64,000 bases of DNA from Cryptomeria japonica. Taxonomy: Eukaryota; Streptophyta; Pinopsida; Cupressales; Cupressaceae. The stretch covers positions 510,879,442 to 510,943,441 of the forward strand of contig NC_081410.1 in assembly GCF_030272615.1 (NCBI RefSeq), written 5' to 3'. Position numbers and translations under genes: made by a program. A model generated the notes under the pieces. That model did not search any database, was not told where the DNA came from, and saw nothing but the letters and a program-made list of their open reading frames with translations. Below, piece after piece: positions 12,040 to 23,739 of this stretch (the stretch's first letter is position 1; the number at the start of each line of letters is the position of its first letter).

Positions 12040-12790
12040 CCCATACTTCACCAAGGGTCCCAAAGTGAAGTTGACATGGAAAGCATGGAAAATTGTGAAT
12101 TCCACCACTTAGTGAAAATTCCGCCCTACTCCAAGGGAGGGCACCAAAGTGGAGTGCTCAAGGAGGGAAGGAAAAAGTATGAATTCCATGACCAAGAGCA
12201 AAATCCGCCCAAGACATTTGCATGGCGCCAAAGCAGGGTATGCATGGAGAGATGGAAAAAGTATGAATTCCATGACCAAGAGCAAAATCTGCCCAAGACA
12301 TTTGCATGGCGCCAAAGTAGGGTATGCATGGAGAGATGGAAAAAGTATGAATTCCATGACCAAGAGCAAAATGCGCCCTAGCACCAAGGAGAGGTGCCAA
12401 AATGGAATGCTCAGGGAAGACGGACAAGGAATGGAATTCCTTCCACAGAGAGAAATAGCGCCTAGACATGAGGGAGGGCGCTAAAATGGATGACTCATGG
12501 AAAACTTTGAAAATCATGAATTCCTTGGCCAAGTCAAAATGCCGCCTAGGAACAAAGGAGGGCGCTAAAGTAGAATGCTCATGGACAATAGACAAAATGA
12601 TGAAATCCTCCATGGTGAATTTCCGCTCAAATCTTGAGGAAGGCGCCAAAATTGAGGTGTCATGGAGGAAAGAAAAGGTTGTGAATTCCTCCTCCATGGT
12701 GAAAATCCGCTTAAGCACTCAGGAAGGCGCCAAAACACACAAGGCGTGGAAGATGGAGAAATTTCAAGATTCAAGGGATGATGGATAATT
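12040..12790 (+). repeat. Tandem repeats of about 85-95 bp in U3 of LTR B
   Basis: About eight units each contain CCGCC(C/T)A..., a GGCGCCAAA box, GGAATGCTCATGGA and AGTATGAATTCCATGACCAA. Two units around 12170-12360 are nearly identical and the outer ones are progressively diverged. The CGCC/GGCG boxes within a unit can pair, giving hairpin-like units. ORFs across this block are artefacts of the repeat. Confidence 0.8.
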
Positions 12791-13678
12791 CAAACAAAGT
12801 ATGAATTCCTCCTTCAGTGTGAAATTCCGCCCATGTATATGAAAGGGTGCCAAAATGCCTAGGCTTTGGAAAATGTGGAAAGGATGAATTCCTTCATCAA
12901 GCCAGTTCAACGCCCAAGTTCAAAGACAGGAAAGGAAGGTTTAAATGATGAATTCCACCATGCAAAATGAATTCCATGCTCAAGCCAGAAAACTAAGAGA
13001 ATTTGTCTAAGACATGAAAATTTCTAAGGCAAGGAAGGAATCAAGGATGAATTGATACTGAATAAGAAATTTCCCCTTGGGAAAAATTTAAAAAATCCAT
13101 TCTCAGGCATCAAATCACATCCAAATTTCAAAACTTTTTATAGATTTGGATTCGTAGGAGAATTTTCTCTCTCCTGGACCGTGGAACCCTAATTTGGAAA
13201 TTTTCCTAAAATTGATGGAAAACCTTCTTCAAGCAAGGAAAGTTGAGGAGACTTCAAGAAAATTCTTCCTGAATCGAATTTTCCCTCTCTAACAATTCCA
13301 GATATGCAGGAGTGGATATACGACGGTGGGGTCCACTTGCATGGCGAGGATCTATTGAACACGTGGTAGTAGACTGGCGCATTCATTACCGGAATATTTG
13401 ACCAAATGGCGACCCAGTCATTGCATGTTGAATTTATGGCAGATTCCTTTTGCATGCAGCCACCGCATGTGGAAATGATGGAGCATTTATGACATAATGG
13501 GGTGATTTTTGCATGGATGAATATTCAATGCATGTTGGGTGAATTTGAAAGAGGTGGTGCATTTAATGCACAATGGATGCTATTTTGGGTACTTTTGAAT
13601 TAATTGTATGTGGGCATGATGGGTTATTAATTGGATATTCCCACCTTGTTGCATCTTGAGTGGAGAATCTTTTAGGGA

Positions 13679-13728
13679 AAACCCTAATTAGGGTTTGCAT
13701 GTAACCAAGGCTCATGGCCTATATAAGG
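13679..13728 (+). promoter_or_regulatory. Telo-box palindrome and TATA box in LTR B
   Basis: AACCCTAATTAGGGTTT at about 13679-13696 is followed 22 bases later by CCTATATAAGG (13718-13728). The same pair occurs in LTR D (45307 and 45387) and, reversed, in both LTRs of the Tat-like element. It probably sets the U3/R boundary. Confidence 0.7.
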
Positions 13729-15111
13729 GGGTGACCCCCTTCATTTGTAGGAGGGAGACTTGTTTGAAATTGTTGCGATAAGTTTTAAGATAATAACAGT
13801 GAAACATTGTTCTCTGATGGTGTCCACTTAAATTATTTTTTCAAAGCTTGCATGGTTTCACCTTCCTCACTTAGATTAGAAATAATAAAGTGGTTTGATT
13901 TCAATGGAGAATGTAATTGTGTTTGATGAATTTCCATGGTTCATACTTTTTGCATCTTGCTGATTGTAAGTTGCAGTGTAAAGTTATCCTGAACCCCCTA
14001 AATTTGTGCTAAGTTCGATTGTAGATGGTCGTTTGGATTGCATCATTTTTTGGGTATTCAAATGTACTTTCTCGATTTGAAAATCCTCTAGCATCCCCAG
14101 AAGATTGCACCGGTTCTTGCGGAGTTGTAGTTGATCTTGGCGAAGCAGAGCTTGGTTTATTTGGAATTTGTCCACCAAAGCACTATTCATTGTTATCACT
14201 GCCCTTAGGAGTAGATTTAGATCCTTCTAAACCCTTTCCCTTTTACTTTCAGTTCATTTTAGTCCATTCGAAGCAACAACATCGCAGAATTGCCATATCC
14301 GATGATGGAGTTCCAGCCACAACAAGGAAGTGAAAGAACGATGCAAACATAAGGCCCCTTGGATTACCAACAATCACATCAGCCAACTGAGTCACGTCCG
14401 TAGCATAAAGGAACCTTGGAGTCGATTGTTTGAACTTTCTGCAATCTTAGCATGCAATCGTACTTTGATCAAGAGAGAGGGAAGTGACCATTAGGCAACT
14501 TTATTCTGTGTTCGACGTAGTCATAAAAAACACGTCAACATGGACCTCCTAACCTTAAGATTATTCTACTATGTTCTAATGATTATCTCTACATGCTCAA
14601 TTACATTGATTTATATGATCAAGAATGATCCGCGTCGGCCCAAGATGAAACAAATGTCGATGAACAAGATGAAACGTATAAAACAACAAGGTCGGCCTCC
14701 GCCAAAGAGATCCCTCTGGAAAATCCAAAGAATGAAGTGTGGACCAAAAGGAAGGTCGGCCACACGCCAAGGAATGTTGGAAACAACGAATTGGAGCTCC
14801 ACAAGCTACGAAAGTGATCCGCAAGGTCCGCCAAAGCCAAATAGGTCCAAGCGGTTCCGGTGTTCTAAGTCAGAAAACTGTCTCAGATTCCAGAAACGAT
14901 AACTCACTGGAAAAAGATCCAAACGTCTTGCGGACATAGGATAAAGTAAGATGAACAAGTCCACAATCAAAATCCAGCTCCATAAGATCCCGTGAGCAAA
15001 CACAAAGAAACGTAGGAAGAAATGCTGAAACTGCAAAACAAGAAACAAACTAAAAAGAAAATGTTTTTGGTTGATGCAAGATTGCCATGAACCAGGGATG
15101 CTCCTGCATCA

Positions 15112-17947
15112 GAGTCACAAGTACTTCTCAAGTATTCTACCTTGAGAATTGGATGTTCTTCTTCATAGAAACAATCACAAATGGGAAGGATATGATCAAT
15201 TGGGCAAGGATCATTAGCAATAGCATTGATATCCAATTGAGGAGGCTCATCCGCACTAAGACATTTTACATGAGCTCATATATCATAAACTCTCTTGCTA
15301 GAAATTATGAGTATGTCGGATTGATGTATAGAGGCCTAGTTGGAAGAGGACCTGGAGAAATAAGAGCATGTGAATCATATACACAGCTACAACATCCTAG
15401 TAAGCGACATTATAGAAGAGTCAATGATGCCTTCACTATGCATATCACAAGAACTCTACAAGGCGGAATGCATCAACGATTATCTCCAAAAGCACAGGAA
15501 TTGGTCAAGAAATTTGGCGCTTGGTTCATTCAATTCCCAAAGTTCACATACATAAGAATTCAAGGGTGCTCTTCCCCACCCTACATGTTGGCATGCTATC
15601 TTATGGATAAGATAGTGTTGCTAGAAGTGGTAAGGCAGTTGGTGGTGCATGATAAGGTGCAAAGGAATAGACACAAGATTGACATTGCTTTTAGGTTGTG
15701 CATGATAAGGTGCAAAGGAACAGACGCAAGACTGGCATTACTTTTCCTATTTGACTTGGAGAATCCATAGAAGTTTGCCCCTCTCTACAAGCAACTGACA
15801 ATGCCAAAGAAGAATTGCTATCTTACTCACTCACACAGTATGTTTCTAGAGATAATTTTGATCCTTATGGAAACATAAGAAAGACTGATGGGAAAAAACA
15901 TAAACACAAATGGCAATTGGAGGATTACTGGATGAATGCTCAAGATGATTTCACAGTAAGAAGAAGAATGCATTCTAGATTACCCATTGATTTCATTCAA
16001 AGATGTAAAATTTTTAATGTTTCCGATCAAGCGCAAGACAACGGTAAACGTCTCTAGCCTACCTACGAAGAAGAAAAAGACAAGGAAGTAAAGGTCATTA
16101 GAGCGAAGTAGAAACCACAGATTTGAAAGATTTGATGAAGCCAATCTTGACCTACACATGCAAATGGGTAGATATCCAACATCATAAGTGGAAAGAACAA
16201 AATGTGCAATAACATTTGACTTAGTGGGAAAAGTAGACTTATCAAATGACAATGAAGAAGTTACAAGTGCAAGTGGAAGTGCCTCTTGTTCAACCCACTC
16301 CAAAGGTTCGATGATAAAGGAGAATCATGAAGAAAGGGGATCATCACGTAAGAGGCATAAATCAAGCTCTAGCCACCCTTCCACTAGTATCTCTTCTAGA
16401 TATGAAGTAGAGATGAATCAAGATGGAAACCATGAGAACCAAAGACTTGAAGGAGACTTGAGTCATGGAGTGAATGAATCAATGGAATCTACAATCCAGA
16501 ATGACAAAAGTGAGAAGCAAAACAAAGGGAAGCAACCACAAGACCAAGATGACCTAGTTCCCCACATCCAAGTAAACAATGAAGATGAAGGAGAAGATAG
16601 TGATGAGAGGATCTCTCCTCCTAGAGATGAACAATTACCCGAAGATACACAAGTAGGAGAAGGAAGATCCACTATCTCGGCATGGCTCAAAGAAAGGCTC
16701 GCCAAAGAAGTGATAGCATTGGATGAAGAACCATTAGGCGATTTGGATAGTCTCCTAAATCAAACTCAAGAAATCACTGAAAAGAGGAAAGCAACAAAAA
16801 TGTCTAAAGTGATAAGGGATAATACAGGCTCTCAGGTTATACAAATCGCCACCCCAAGGGTAGATAAACTTGAAGGCGAGGTCACGGAAGAAGAGTATGA
16901 TTTGGAAACTATTGATTTGGGACCTCCTACCACTAAGCAAGCATTGGGTGATATGAATGATTCAGTGAAAATAGTCCATGATATGCTTAGGATGGAAGTA
17001 GAAAAGAATAGAAAATTGGAGAGAGAAGTAAGTGTATGGAGAAACTACTTCCAACAATTCAAGGGGCTATTGAGGCAACATGATCCATTGGCTACACTAC
17101 CACCGCTGCTTCCTCTAGAATCATTGGATCACACAAAGAATGTAAGAAATTTAGCACATCTAATGGATGCTTGGATAAACAAATCCCTCAAGAAGGCTAA
17201 CAAATTTGTAAGAGATATAATGAAGATGCTTGATAGAGTTGTGAGAATCCTCAGAAGAACTCAAGCTCTCAAGGCAACATTTGACACTTTTGTCTACACT
17301 AGAGACTTCACTATCCCTATTTTGCAAGAAATAAGGAATATGTCTAAGCAAATTTTGGTTAAGCGATCTTGAAAGATGGACAGTCATTAGACTTTTTGCA
17401 TTGGAGCAACTTGCTTCGCATGAGGAAGGTTATTTATGGAGATATCAACAATGGGTGCAATCAAGTCGATGAGGCAATCCATTTGATTCATGACAAGATT
17501 GTGGAAGTAGTGAAAATCATTCTTGAAAAGGAGATAGACCTTGAGATGCACATAGATATCAATGAGTTGGGAGAAAGAGTGAAAATCATCTTCCATGGAA
17601 CTGAGGCGTTGATAACGGAAAAGCAACTAGATGACATACATGCACTCATGGTACTTGCTAGCAAGACAAGAGATTTTGGGCCAGGATGGGAGACTACTTT
17701 TGTCTCAGTTGTTGAGGAAGTTAGTTATTTGGAAGATCAACTGAAGAATCTGCCACCGGCTCCAGTAACTGAAATTGAATGCATAACAACCAGGTTCATA
17801 GAATTTGCCAAAAAGGAAAGAGAAAAAGGCAACAAGATTCTAGATGGAATTGTCCTTCATCCTTGCATTCTTAGGCATAATTTAGCATCCCTCAACCCTC
17901 AACTTTTGCATTTTCTTTATCAAGCATTTAGAAGTAGTAGCAAGTAA
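15112..17947 (+). pseudogene. LTR-encoded protein, copy A, middle and C-terminal piece
   Basis: This continues ORF A after the insertion. From 15112: VFYLENWMFFFIETI, WARIISNSIDIQLRRL, RGLVGRGPGEIRACESYT, MHITRTLQGGMHQRLS, FGAWFIQFPKFTYIRI. A 50 bp tandem duplication near 15645-15740 and further frameshifts follow. From 16188 come the low-complexity acidic/Ser linker, KRHKSS, ISAWLKERLAKEVIALD and MEVEKNRKLEREVSVWRNYF. From 17369 comes the helical C-terminal part ending TRFIEFAKKEREKGNKILDG. At least four frame changes make it non-functional. All segments align with the intact copy at 41983-45204. Confidence 0.85.
15645..15740 (+). repeat. Tandem duplication inside ORF A
   Basis: TGCATGATAAGGTGCAAAGG followed by AA(T/C)AGAC(A/G)CAAGA occurs twice, about 50 bases apart. 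It disrupts the frame relative to copy D. Confidence 0.8.
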
Positions 17948-18205
17948 GAGAGCTATATTGCATATCATTCAAAAACATTCCTTGAAGTCAAGACATCCAT
18001 CCCTTAAGAAGTACGTAAGGCCCCTTGGATTAACAACAATCACATCGACCATTGAGCTTATCCACGAGTCAAGACTTGACAGTATAAACCTTGGAGTTGT
18101 CTCATTTGATCGCGAAGCATAGAATTTGAGAGACTTTATTCAAGAGAGGATAAGATACCTTGGTATTTTATTCAGTGTTCGATTGTGCTAAAAAACACAT
18201 CAACA

Positions 18206-19560
18206 ATATCCAACCCATCTTGAACAAACACAAAAAGTTTTTGGTGACATTCCTCCAAGACTTCCACCAAAAAGAGGTTTTGAACACACTATTTAACTTG
18301 AAGAAGGGGCAAAACCCTTTATCACTACACACTATTGACATCCAAGAAAATATAAAGAAGAAATTGAGAAAGCCATAAAGGAATTATTGGAAATGGGATA
18401 TATTTGGCCTAGCTTTAGCCCCTTTGCCTCCTTCGTAGTATTAGTAAAAAAGAAATATGGTACCATGAGAATGTGTATTGATTATAGGGCCCTAATTAAA
18501 AAGACCATTAAGAACCATTACCCCATACCTAGGGTAGATGAACTAATTGATGAGCTTCATGGGGCATTATACTTCTCAAAAATTGACCTATGCCCAAGAT
18601 ATCATCAAATGAGGGTAAGGATGGAGGATGTACACAAAACAGCTTTTAGGTGTCATGTTGGGAACTTTGAGTTCCTTGTCTTACCTTTTGGACTAACCAA
18701 TGCCCTTGCAACCTTTCAATCTTGCATGAATCACCTTTTTAGCAAACAACTAGGAAAATTCCTCTTGGTATTCTTTGATGACATTCTTATATATAGAAAA
18801 ACTTGGGAATAACACCTTAAACATCTAGATGAAGTGTTGGTAATACCTAAACAACAATCATTATTTGCCAAAATGTCCAAATGTGAATTTGGATTGGAAG
18901 AAATTTTATGTCTAGGACACAAAATCAGTGCACAAGGAGTCAACACTGGTGAAGAGAAGATTAAAGCCATAAGCATTGGCCAAGACCAAAAACTTTAGTG
19001 CATCTAAGAGGATTTTTGGGACTTTGCAGCTAGTATAGAAGATTCATCAAAGGGTTCTCAAAGTTAATTGCCCCTCTCATAGACTTAACCAAACATGATG
19101 CATTCTCATGGAGCACAAAGGCCCATCAAGCCTTTAAAAAGCTGAAGGAAATAATGAGCTCCTGCCCAATTTTGGCCATCCCCATCTTCTCATTCCCATT
19201 TGAGTTATAATGTGATGCTTTAGGAGAAGGTGTTGGAGTTGTATTAATGCAAAATAAACATCCTATAGCCTTTGAAAGTAGAAAACTAAAAGAAACTGAA
19301 AGGAACTATTCCATAATGATAAAGAAATGCTAGCAATCATGCACACCCTAACAAAATTTAGACAATACCTAATCTGTGGGAGGTTAATTGTAAAAATCGA
19401 TCATAGTAACTTGAGATTCTTCTTAAGTCAAAAAGTTTTAAATGACACACAACAAAAATGGGTGAACAAATTACAAGCCTATGAATTTAATATCGAGTAC
19501 ATGAAAGGGAAGAGTGATGTTGTAGCCGATGCCTTATCACGAAGACCCCATCTAGGCTTC
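18206..19560 (+). pseudogene. pol: Chromovirus reverse transcriptase and RNase H
   Basis: The segment opens IQPILNKHKKFLVTFLQDFH (pre-RT) and, after frame changes, shows the RT fingers/palm: SFVVLVKKKYGTMRMCIDYR, KNHYPIPRVDELIDEL, FSKIDLCPRYHQMRV, FRCHVGNFEFLVLPFGLTNA and the catalytic VFFDDILIY at about 18765-18795. Next come LGHKIS, then the connection and RNase H (FSWSTKAHQAFKKLKE, CDALGEGVGVVL, MLAIMHTLTKFRQYL, IDHSNLRFF, WVNKLQAYEFNIEYMKGKSD, VVADALSRR). Stops at about 18810, 19000 and 19207 and several frameshifts show decay. It would copy element RNA into DNA and remove the RNA strand. Confidence 0.9.
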
Positions 19561-20720
19561 ATGATAGATGTCTCCACTAAATGGAAAAATTCCATAATTG
19601 CAAAATATGCCAAGGACACACTCTCAAATGATATATTAGAAGGAAAGCTACTAGATGAAAGGTACCAAGTATTAGATGAACTCATCCTCTACAAGAGTAG
19701 AATATATATCACTTTGGGATCAAAGATGAAAGGGAAAATTATGAAGGCATATCATGACAATCCATTGGCAGGACATCAAGGATATTACAAAACTTACAAA
19801 CAAATAAGAGAGAGATTCTTTTGAAAGGCCTCAAGGGAGACATTCTAAAACACATTAGAGAATGCATGGTATGTCAGAGAAATAAAGAACATACATTCCC
19901 TGCAAAATTACTTCAACCCATACCTATACCTAATCAGAAATGGGTGAAATATTTCAATGGATTTCATTATAGGACTCCCAAAGGTAGAAGGAAAAGATTG
20001 TATATATGTTGTGGTGGATCGTCTAAGCATGCACATTTCCTTGTGATATCCTCTGACTATAGAGCCCCTCAAGTGGTTGATGTCTTTGTCAAAGAAATTT
20101 TCAAATTGCGTGGTTTACCCAAAAACATTGTCAGCGACCAGGATAGCAGATTCCTTAGTTTGTTTTGGCAAGAGATTTTCAGAATAGTAGGGATTGAACT
20201 CACCCTAAGCACAAGTTACAATCCACAAACTGATAGATAGTTGGAAATTGCTAATAAATGGTTGGAGGGATATCTATGAAACTAAGTCATTGGACGACAA
20301 AATGGATGGATCAAATGGTTACACCTTGGGGAGTATTGCTGTAACACTACTCATCACATTTCAATAGGAATGAGTCCTTTCAAATCCTTGAATGGGTATG
20401 AGGCAACCTTATTTGGAGATTTAATCCTCACGGAAAGTGGAGTACCGGGAGCTAGAGACTTGGTGCAACAAAATGTAGACATTATGAATACACTTAAAGA
20501 TAATTTGCATGAAGTGCAAAGTCAACAAAAGATATATGCTGATTGAAGAAGAACTAAGAGGGCATTTGAAGTTGGGGACTTAGTCTTCCTAAGGTTGCAA
20601 GTTTGCAACTCTATAAGCAATCATCTTTCAAAGGAAGTGGAGCCGAGAAATTGAAACCAAGATTCTACGGGTCTTACAAGATTATAAGTAGGGTTGGTGA
20701 GGTTGCTTATGAGTTGGATA
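19561..20720 (+). pseudogene. Chromovirus integrase
   Basis: The zinc-binding HHCC region is partly readable (GHQGYYKTYKQIRERFF, IRECMVCQRNK). The catalytic core shows HFLVISSDYRAPQVVDVFVK, LPKNIVSDQDSRFLSLFW and STSYNPQTD. The first catalytic Asp is not visible (VKYFNGFHYRTPKG where the family has DFI.GLP). Stops occur at about 19822, 20238 and later. The GPY/F-like segment FYGSYKIISRVGEVAYELD appears near 20660. Confidence 0.85.
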
Positions 20721-20854
20721 AATTGGCAAATATTAGAATTCATAATGTCTTCCATGTGTCTCACCTTAAAAAGGTACTAGGACAACATATCACACCATGT
20801 TCAGAAGTGTCGCCGCTTGATGACAAGGGGAAATTGATTTTAGAACTTGAAATC

Positions 20855-20999
20855 ATTATTGATATGCGAGAAAAGAAATTAAGGAATAAGACTATTCTTG
20901 ATTATTTGGTTAAATGGAAAAAATTGCCTATGAAGACGCCACTTGGGAAGGAATTGAAATCTTTGATCATCCCAATTTTAAATTACTTGAGGACAAGCA
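20855..20999 (+). pseudogene. Chromodomain at the integrase C-terminus
   Basis: Residues IDMREKKLRNKTILDYLVKW and, after a one-base frame change near 20930, YEDATWEGIEIFDHPNF and KLLEDKQSR make a chromodomain of the type fused to plant chromovirus integrases. This domain steers integration to particular chromatin. It is split by the frameshift in this copy. Confidence 0.85.
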
Positions 21000-21017
21000 A
21001 TCTCGTGCAGGGCGGAC

Positions 21018-21426
21018 TGCCATGCCCCCCATTGTAAGAGAAGGTGATAGAAAAATAACATAGAAAATAACCTAGCAATTGCAGCTTTAAATAATTAAAC
21101 CTAGGTAATTAATAAATGCAAGGTCGACCCAAAATAAGTAATAAATATTGGCAATAGCTATTTAAGGAAGTCTGACTAGATTAAGGGCAGTAATTTCTCA
21201 AAGGGAGCTGGCTGGGATTTATCATTACCTTGATTGGCACTTTCCTTAATTATTATTTACCAATAGGCAGCAGGTGTTAGTAAAATGGCAGCAGAAAATG
21301 GGTGCATAAGAAGAGGGGCATCTCTTCATTATCAAGGGATATGACCCTCCCACTTTGAGGATTATAAAAGAGAAGAAGCCTCATTTGAAAGGGGCATCGA
21401 TTGATCATCAAAGTGTCAGTGATCTT
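21018..21426 (+). repeat. 3' LTR of the chromovirus, first part
   Basis: It starts TGCCATGCCCCCCATTG (TGTCATGCCCCCCACC in the 5' LTR) and aligns with 3698-4090 up to about 21410. The last 16 bases belong to a foreign filler. A G-rich CAGGGCGGAC just before it is a plausible polypurine tract. The LTR is cut by the copia-like insertion at 21427. Confidence 0.85.
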
Positions 21427-22540
21427 TGATAAACTTATAAGGCATTGAGAGGGGGGGTGAATCAGTGCAAGTAAAAACTTAATAAATCTGATAACTACTT
21501 TCACCAACTTGAAAATCAATAAGTATGCAAGAAATATAACCACATAAGCAAACATCCAACAAAGCATGCAAACCATAACACGATGATTTTCTACGTGGAA
21601 ACCCAATTGGGAAAATCCATGGTGGGAATTAGAACCCACACGGATCTTCTAACTGCAATATAGAGATCTGACCGATTAAGGTCATACAACCACCCTGTTA
21701 GGGTCACACCCGGTTAAGAGCTATACAATGAGGCCTGTTAGGACCCAGCCCTGTTAGGAGCTACCCACGTTACTGGGATTTACAAACACAAGCTAATGTG
21801 TCACTTGGTTAGAGGATTTTCTTGCTGCAACTGTTAGGAAGACAACAAGTTCAACTGATCTGGAGTTAGCACCTGTGTGCTTGATTAGATCCGCTTTTTC
21901 TCAACATCTATCACTGACTAAACATCAAACCCTAACTTCTCCTTCAACCACACGATCAAATTCTCACTCTTGATACATAAAACCATACAACTTACATCTC
22001 CTTATAAAGAACTCTGTTAGGTCGGTTAAGAACCTTGGAACAATTCCCTAGGTTCATTGAATCTAGTCACCTTTTACATTTTCCCGCTCATTACACTTTT
22101 CTCATGTTGGCAAAACAATTTATAACTTAAAAACATAACAATACGTCTATCGGTTACTGATCAAACTAACTCTGCTATATCAGTTCTCTGTTCTTCTTGA
22201 CTGTGACTGGAAAATTCATCATAACTCACTCTATATACTAAATCTGCTGATGCGGTTTGGAACATAGGTGCATGTTCTTGTCTCCAACACTCCTGTAAAA
22301 CTGCAACGTCTAACTCTTCTTCAGTCGTCCGCACCGGTCGCTTGATCATCGCTTTGTTCCTGTTTACCGGTTGACAACAACTTAGCAGTTTTGCTGTCTA
22401 ACTAATTCCACTACCGGTTAGGCTATGCCGGTTGGTTTAGATGATCTAGATGACTAAATAAAACATGGTTGCCATCAATGACAACACAAATAAAGTCATC
22501 ATACAAAAAATTACAACTATATCATCATCACAAGCCAACA
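21427..22540 (-). repeat. 3' LTR of the copia-like element
   Basis: On the minus strand it begins TGTTGGCTTGTGATGATG and ends AAGTTTATCA. It matches 34832-35976 closely throughout. A run of seven C (minus strand) sits near its 3' end. Confidence 0.92.
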
Positions 22541-22556
22541 ATCTCCCCCTTTAGCA
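22541..22556 (-). other. Polypurine tract of the copia-like element
   Basis: On the minus strand, GCTAAAGGGGGAGAT directly precedes the 3' LTR, the expected position and composition for plus-strand priming. Confidence 0.85.
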
Positions 22557-22825
22557 TTGATGGCAACACTTAGGAAATTTTTTGTCTTAGTGTCACATTA
22601 CAACAATCATGACTCAACTCAAATACATAAAGCAAAACTCCCCCTTAGCAATTACATGCTATTACAAAATTTTGACTGACTTATACTACTCCCCCTTTGA
22701 CAGCGATGACAAAGGTAATGAATACAACACACCAAAATTTGCATTACCAAATGTACAAGAGTTAAAATGTTTACAATTACATTCTGAGAAAAATATCAGC
22801 AAAATTAGTCTTCAAGACTTTCAAA

Positions 22826-23599
22826 TCATTCTCCCATGTCTCCAAAAGAGTAGATGTAAGTAATCTCAATGTGTGTTCGGACCTGGTATGCAAGCTCTTC
22901 CATAGCATCAAGTGTACTCATTTCAAGTGTAGTCAAAATTGCCTCTGTCTCTTTGTATCCTCTTTGCAAAATTTCTAATTTGGGGACAAGGTGAGTCTGT
23001 AACTCTTGCAATGATGTAGCCCTTTTAATTTGTTCTGCCTCATATGCCTTAAGCTTATGCTGTATCACTATGACAGATCTACCAAAAATTGTGGCTGAAT
23101 CATTTAATGGATCAAATGATTCACTCAAACTCTTTAGGTCCTGCTGAGCTTCCTTTCTCTTCTTATCAAGATCATCAAAGAACAATGAAAAGTTGCAGAT
23201 TGTAGAAAGAATTTTACCTCCATTCTTCAAGGCTTCTTTGATTTGGTCCATATTCATAGTAAGACCTCTGTCTTTGTCAATTGCCTTGATCAATGTCTCA
23301 ATTCTTTTCTTTTCATAGTCTTTCTCTACATTATGTAGAGTAGCCTCTCCAAGACTTTTCATTTGCTCCCCTGCTGTTGTGACCAAGTGGTCCAATTTTT
23401 CAATGGGAGTTGTGAGATTATCAGTATCAGTTTCCGATAACAGACTGGAAAATATGTCAACTGCAGTCTGTATAGTTTGAGCTTCTCTCCTTTGAGTTCT
23501 CATTATCTTCTTCTTGGCCTTGGATTGCATTGCAGATGCAATCTCCATCAGTTCTGTTGGACTGAACATATCCATATTTATTGGCCCTTGGATGGCCAT
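22826..23599 (-). pseudogene. Second ORF of the copia-like element, C-terminal helical part
   Basis: An uninterrupted stretch of 257 codons begins MAIQGPINMDMFSPTELMEI and ends IEITYIYSFGDMGE. It is rich in Lys, Glu, Leu and Ala, with long predicted helices (for example KKRKEAQQDLKSLSESF and QIKRATSLQELQTHLVPKLE). It is probably the C-terminal part of the longer protein begun at 25875, because a charged linker leads into it and only stops and frameshifts separate them. No homologous family is recognised. The neighbours are the polypurine tract (270 bases downstream) and Gag upstream. It resembles the C-terminal third of the giant-LTR protein in composition, but I cannot show homology by eye. 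Confidence 0.6.
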
Positions 23600-23739
23600 T
23601 GTATCATCATCCTCATCATCATCACTGATTTTCTTTGAAGTGACCGGTGGGTCACTTTTTGCTCTTGTGCCTCTTCTTTCTGCTTCTCTTCTTACCAGTT
23701 GGAATAACTTCCGGTATCACTGGTTGTTCTTCTGTGACA

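Larger units (their letters stand above)
11027..14540 (+). mobile_element. LTR B: 3.5 kb LTR of the same family without the ORF
   Basis: It starts TGTTATGACGTTTTCACACA, continues with CATCGCCCCATTGCAAATGG, and ends CATAAAAAACACGTCAACA. The 3' 250 bases match copies A and D (CCTTGGATTACCAACAATCA, ACCTTGGAGTC, CAAGAGAG...TTATTCTGTGTTCGA). It carries a repeat-rich U3, the telo-box/TATA promoter and R/U5, but the coding region has been deleted or was never present. Flanking 5-mers CAGAC and TGGAC agree at only three positions, so the target duplication is doubtful. Confidence 0.75.
10784..15111. mobile_element. Insertion splitting ORF A: about 0.8 kb TG...CA element, itself split by LTR B
   Basis: The ORF flanks read CTCAACCGAGTT before and AGAGTCACAAGT after, and copy D is continuous here (CTCAACAGAGTTACAGG), so 10784-15111 is extra. 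GAGTT (10779-10783) and GAGTC (15112-15116) are a plausible 5 bp duplication with one change. After removing LTR B, 814 bases remain (10784-11026 plus 14541-15111), beginning TGGTACAGTCACGG and ending CTCCTGCATCA. It is probably a small LTR or LTR-like element. It contains coding-like segments but nothing I recognise. Confidence 0.55.
8658..18205 (+). mobile_element. Giant LTR A (solo LTR) carrying a decayed copy of the LTR-encoded protein gene
   Basis: It starts TGTTGTGATCATTTCCCAAC at 8658 and ends AAAAAACACATCAACA at 18205. The flanking 5-mers are ATATT (8653-8657) and ATATC (18206-18210), four of five matching. It interrupts the chromovirus between protease and RT, and no pol or second LTR of this family is present. 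Removing the 10784-15111 insertion leaves about 5.2 kb. Its content in order is a repeat-rich U3 part, a TATA box at 9885, the ORF in two pieces (10221-10783 and 15112-17947), and a short 3' end. Compared with copy D about 0.8 kb containing the second TATA and R is missing after the ORF. Confidence 0.85.

Noticed and set aside
12028-12788. Several overlapping open frames on both strands
   Set aside because: They are produced by a tandem repeat without internal stops. The translations simply repeat the unit and match nothing.
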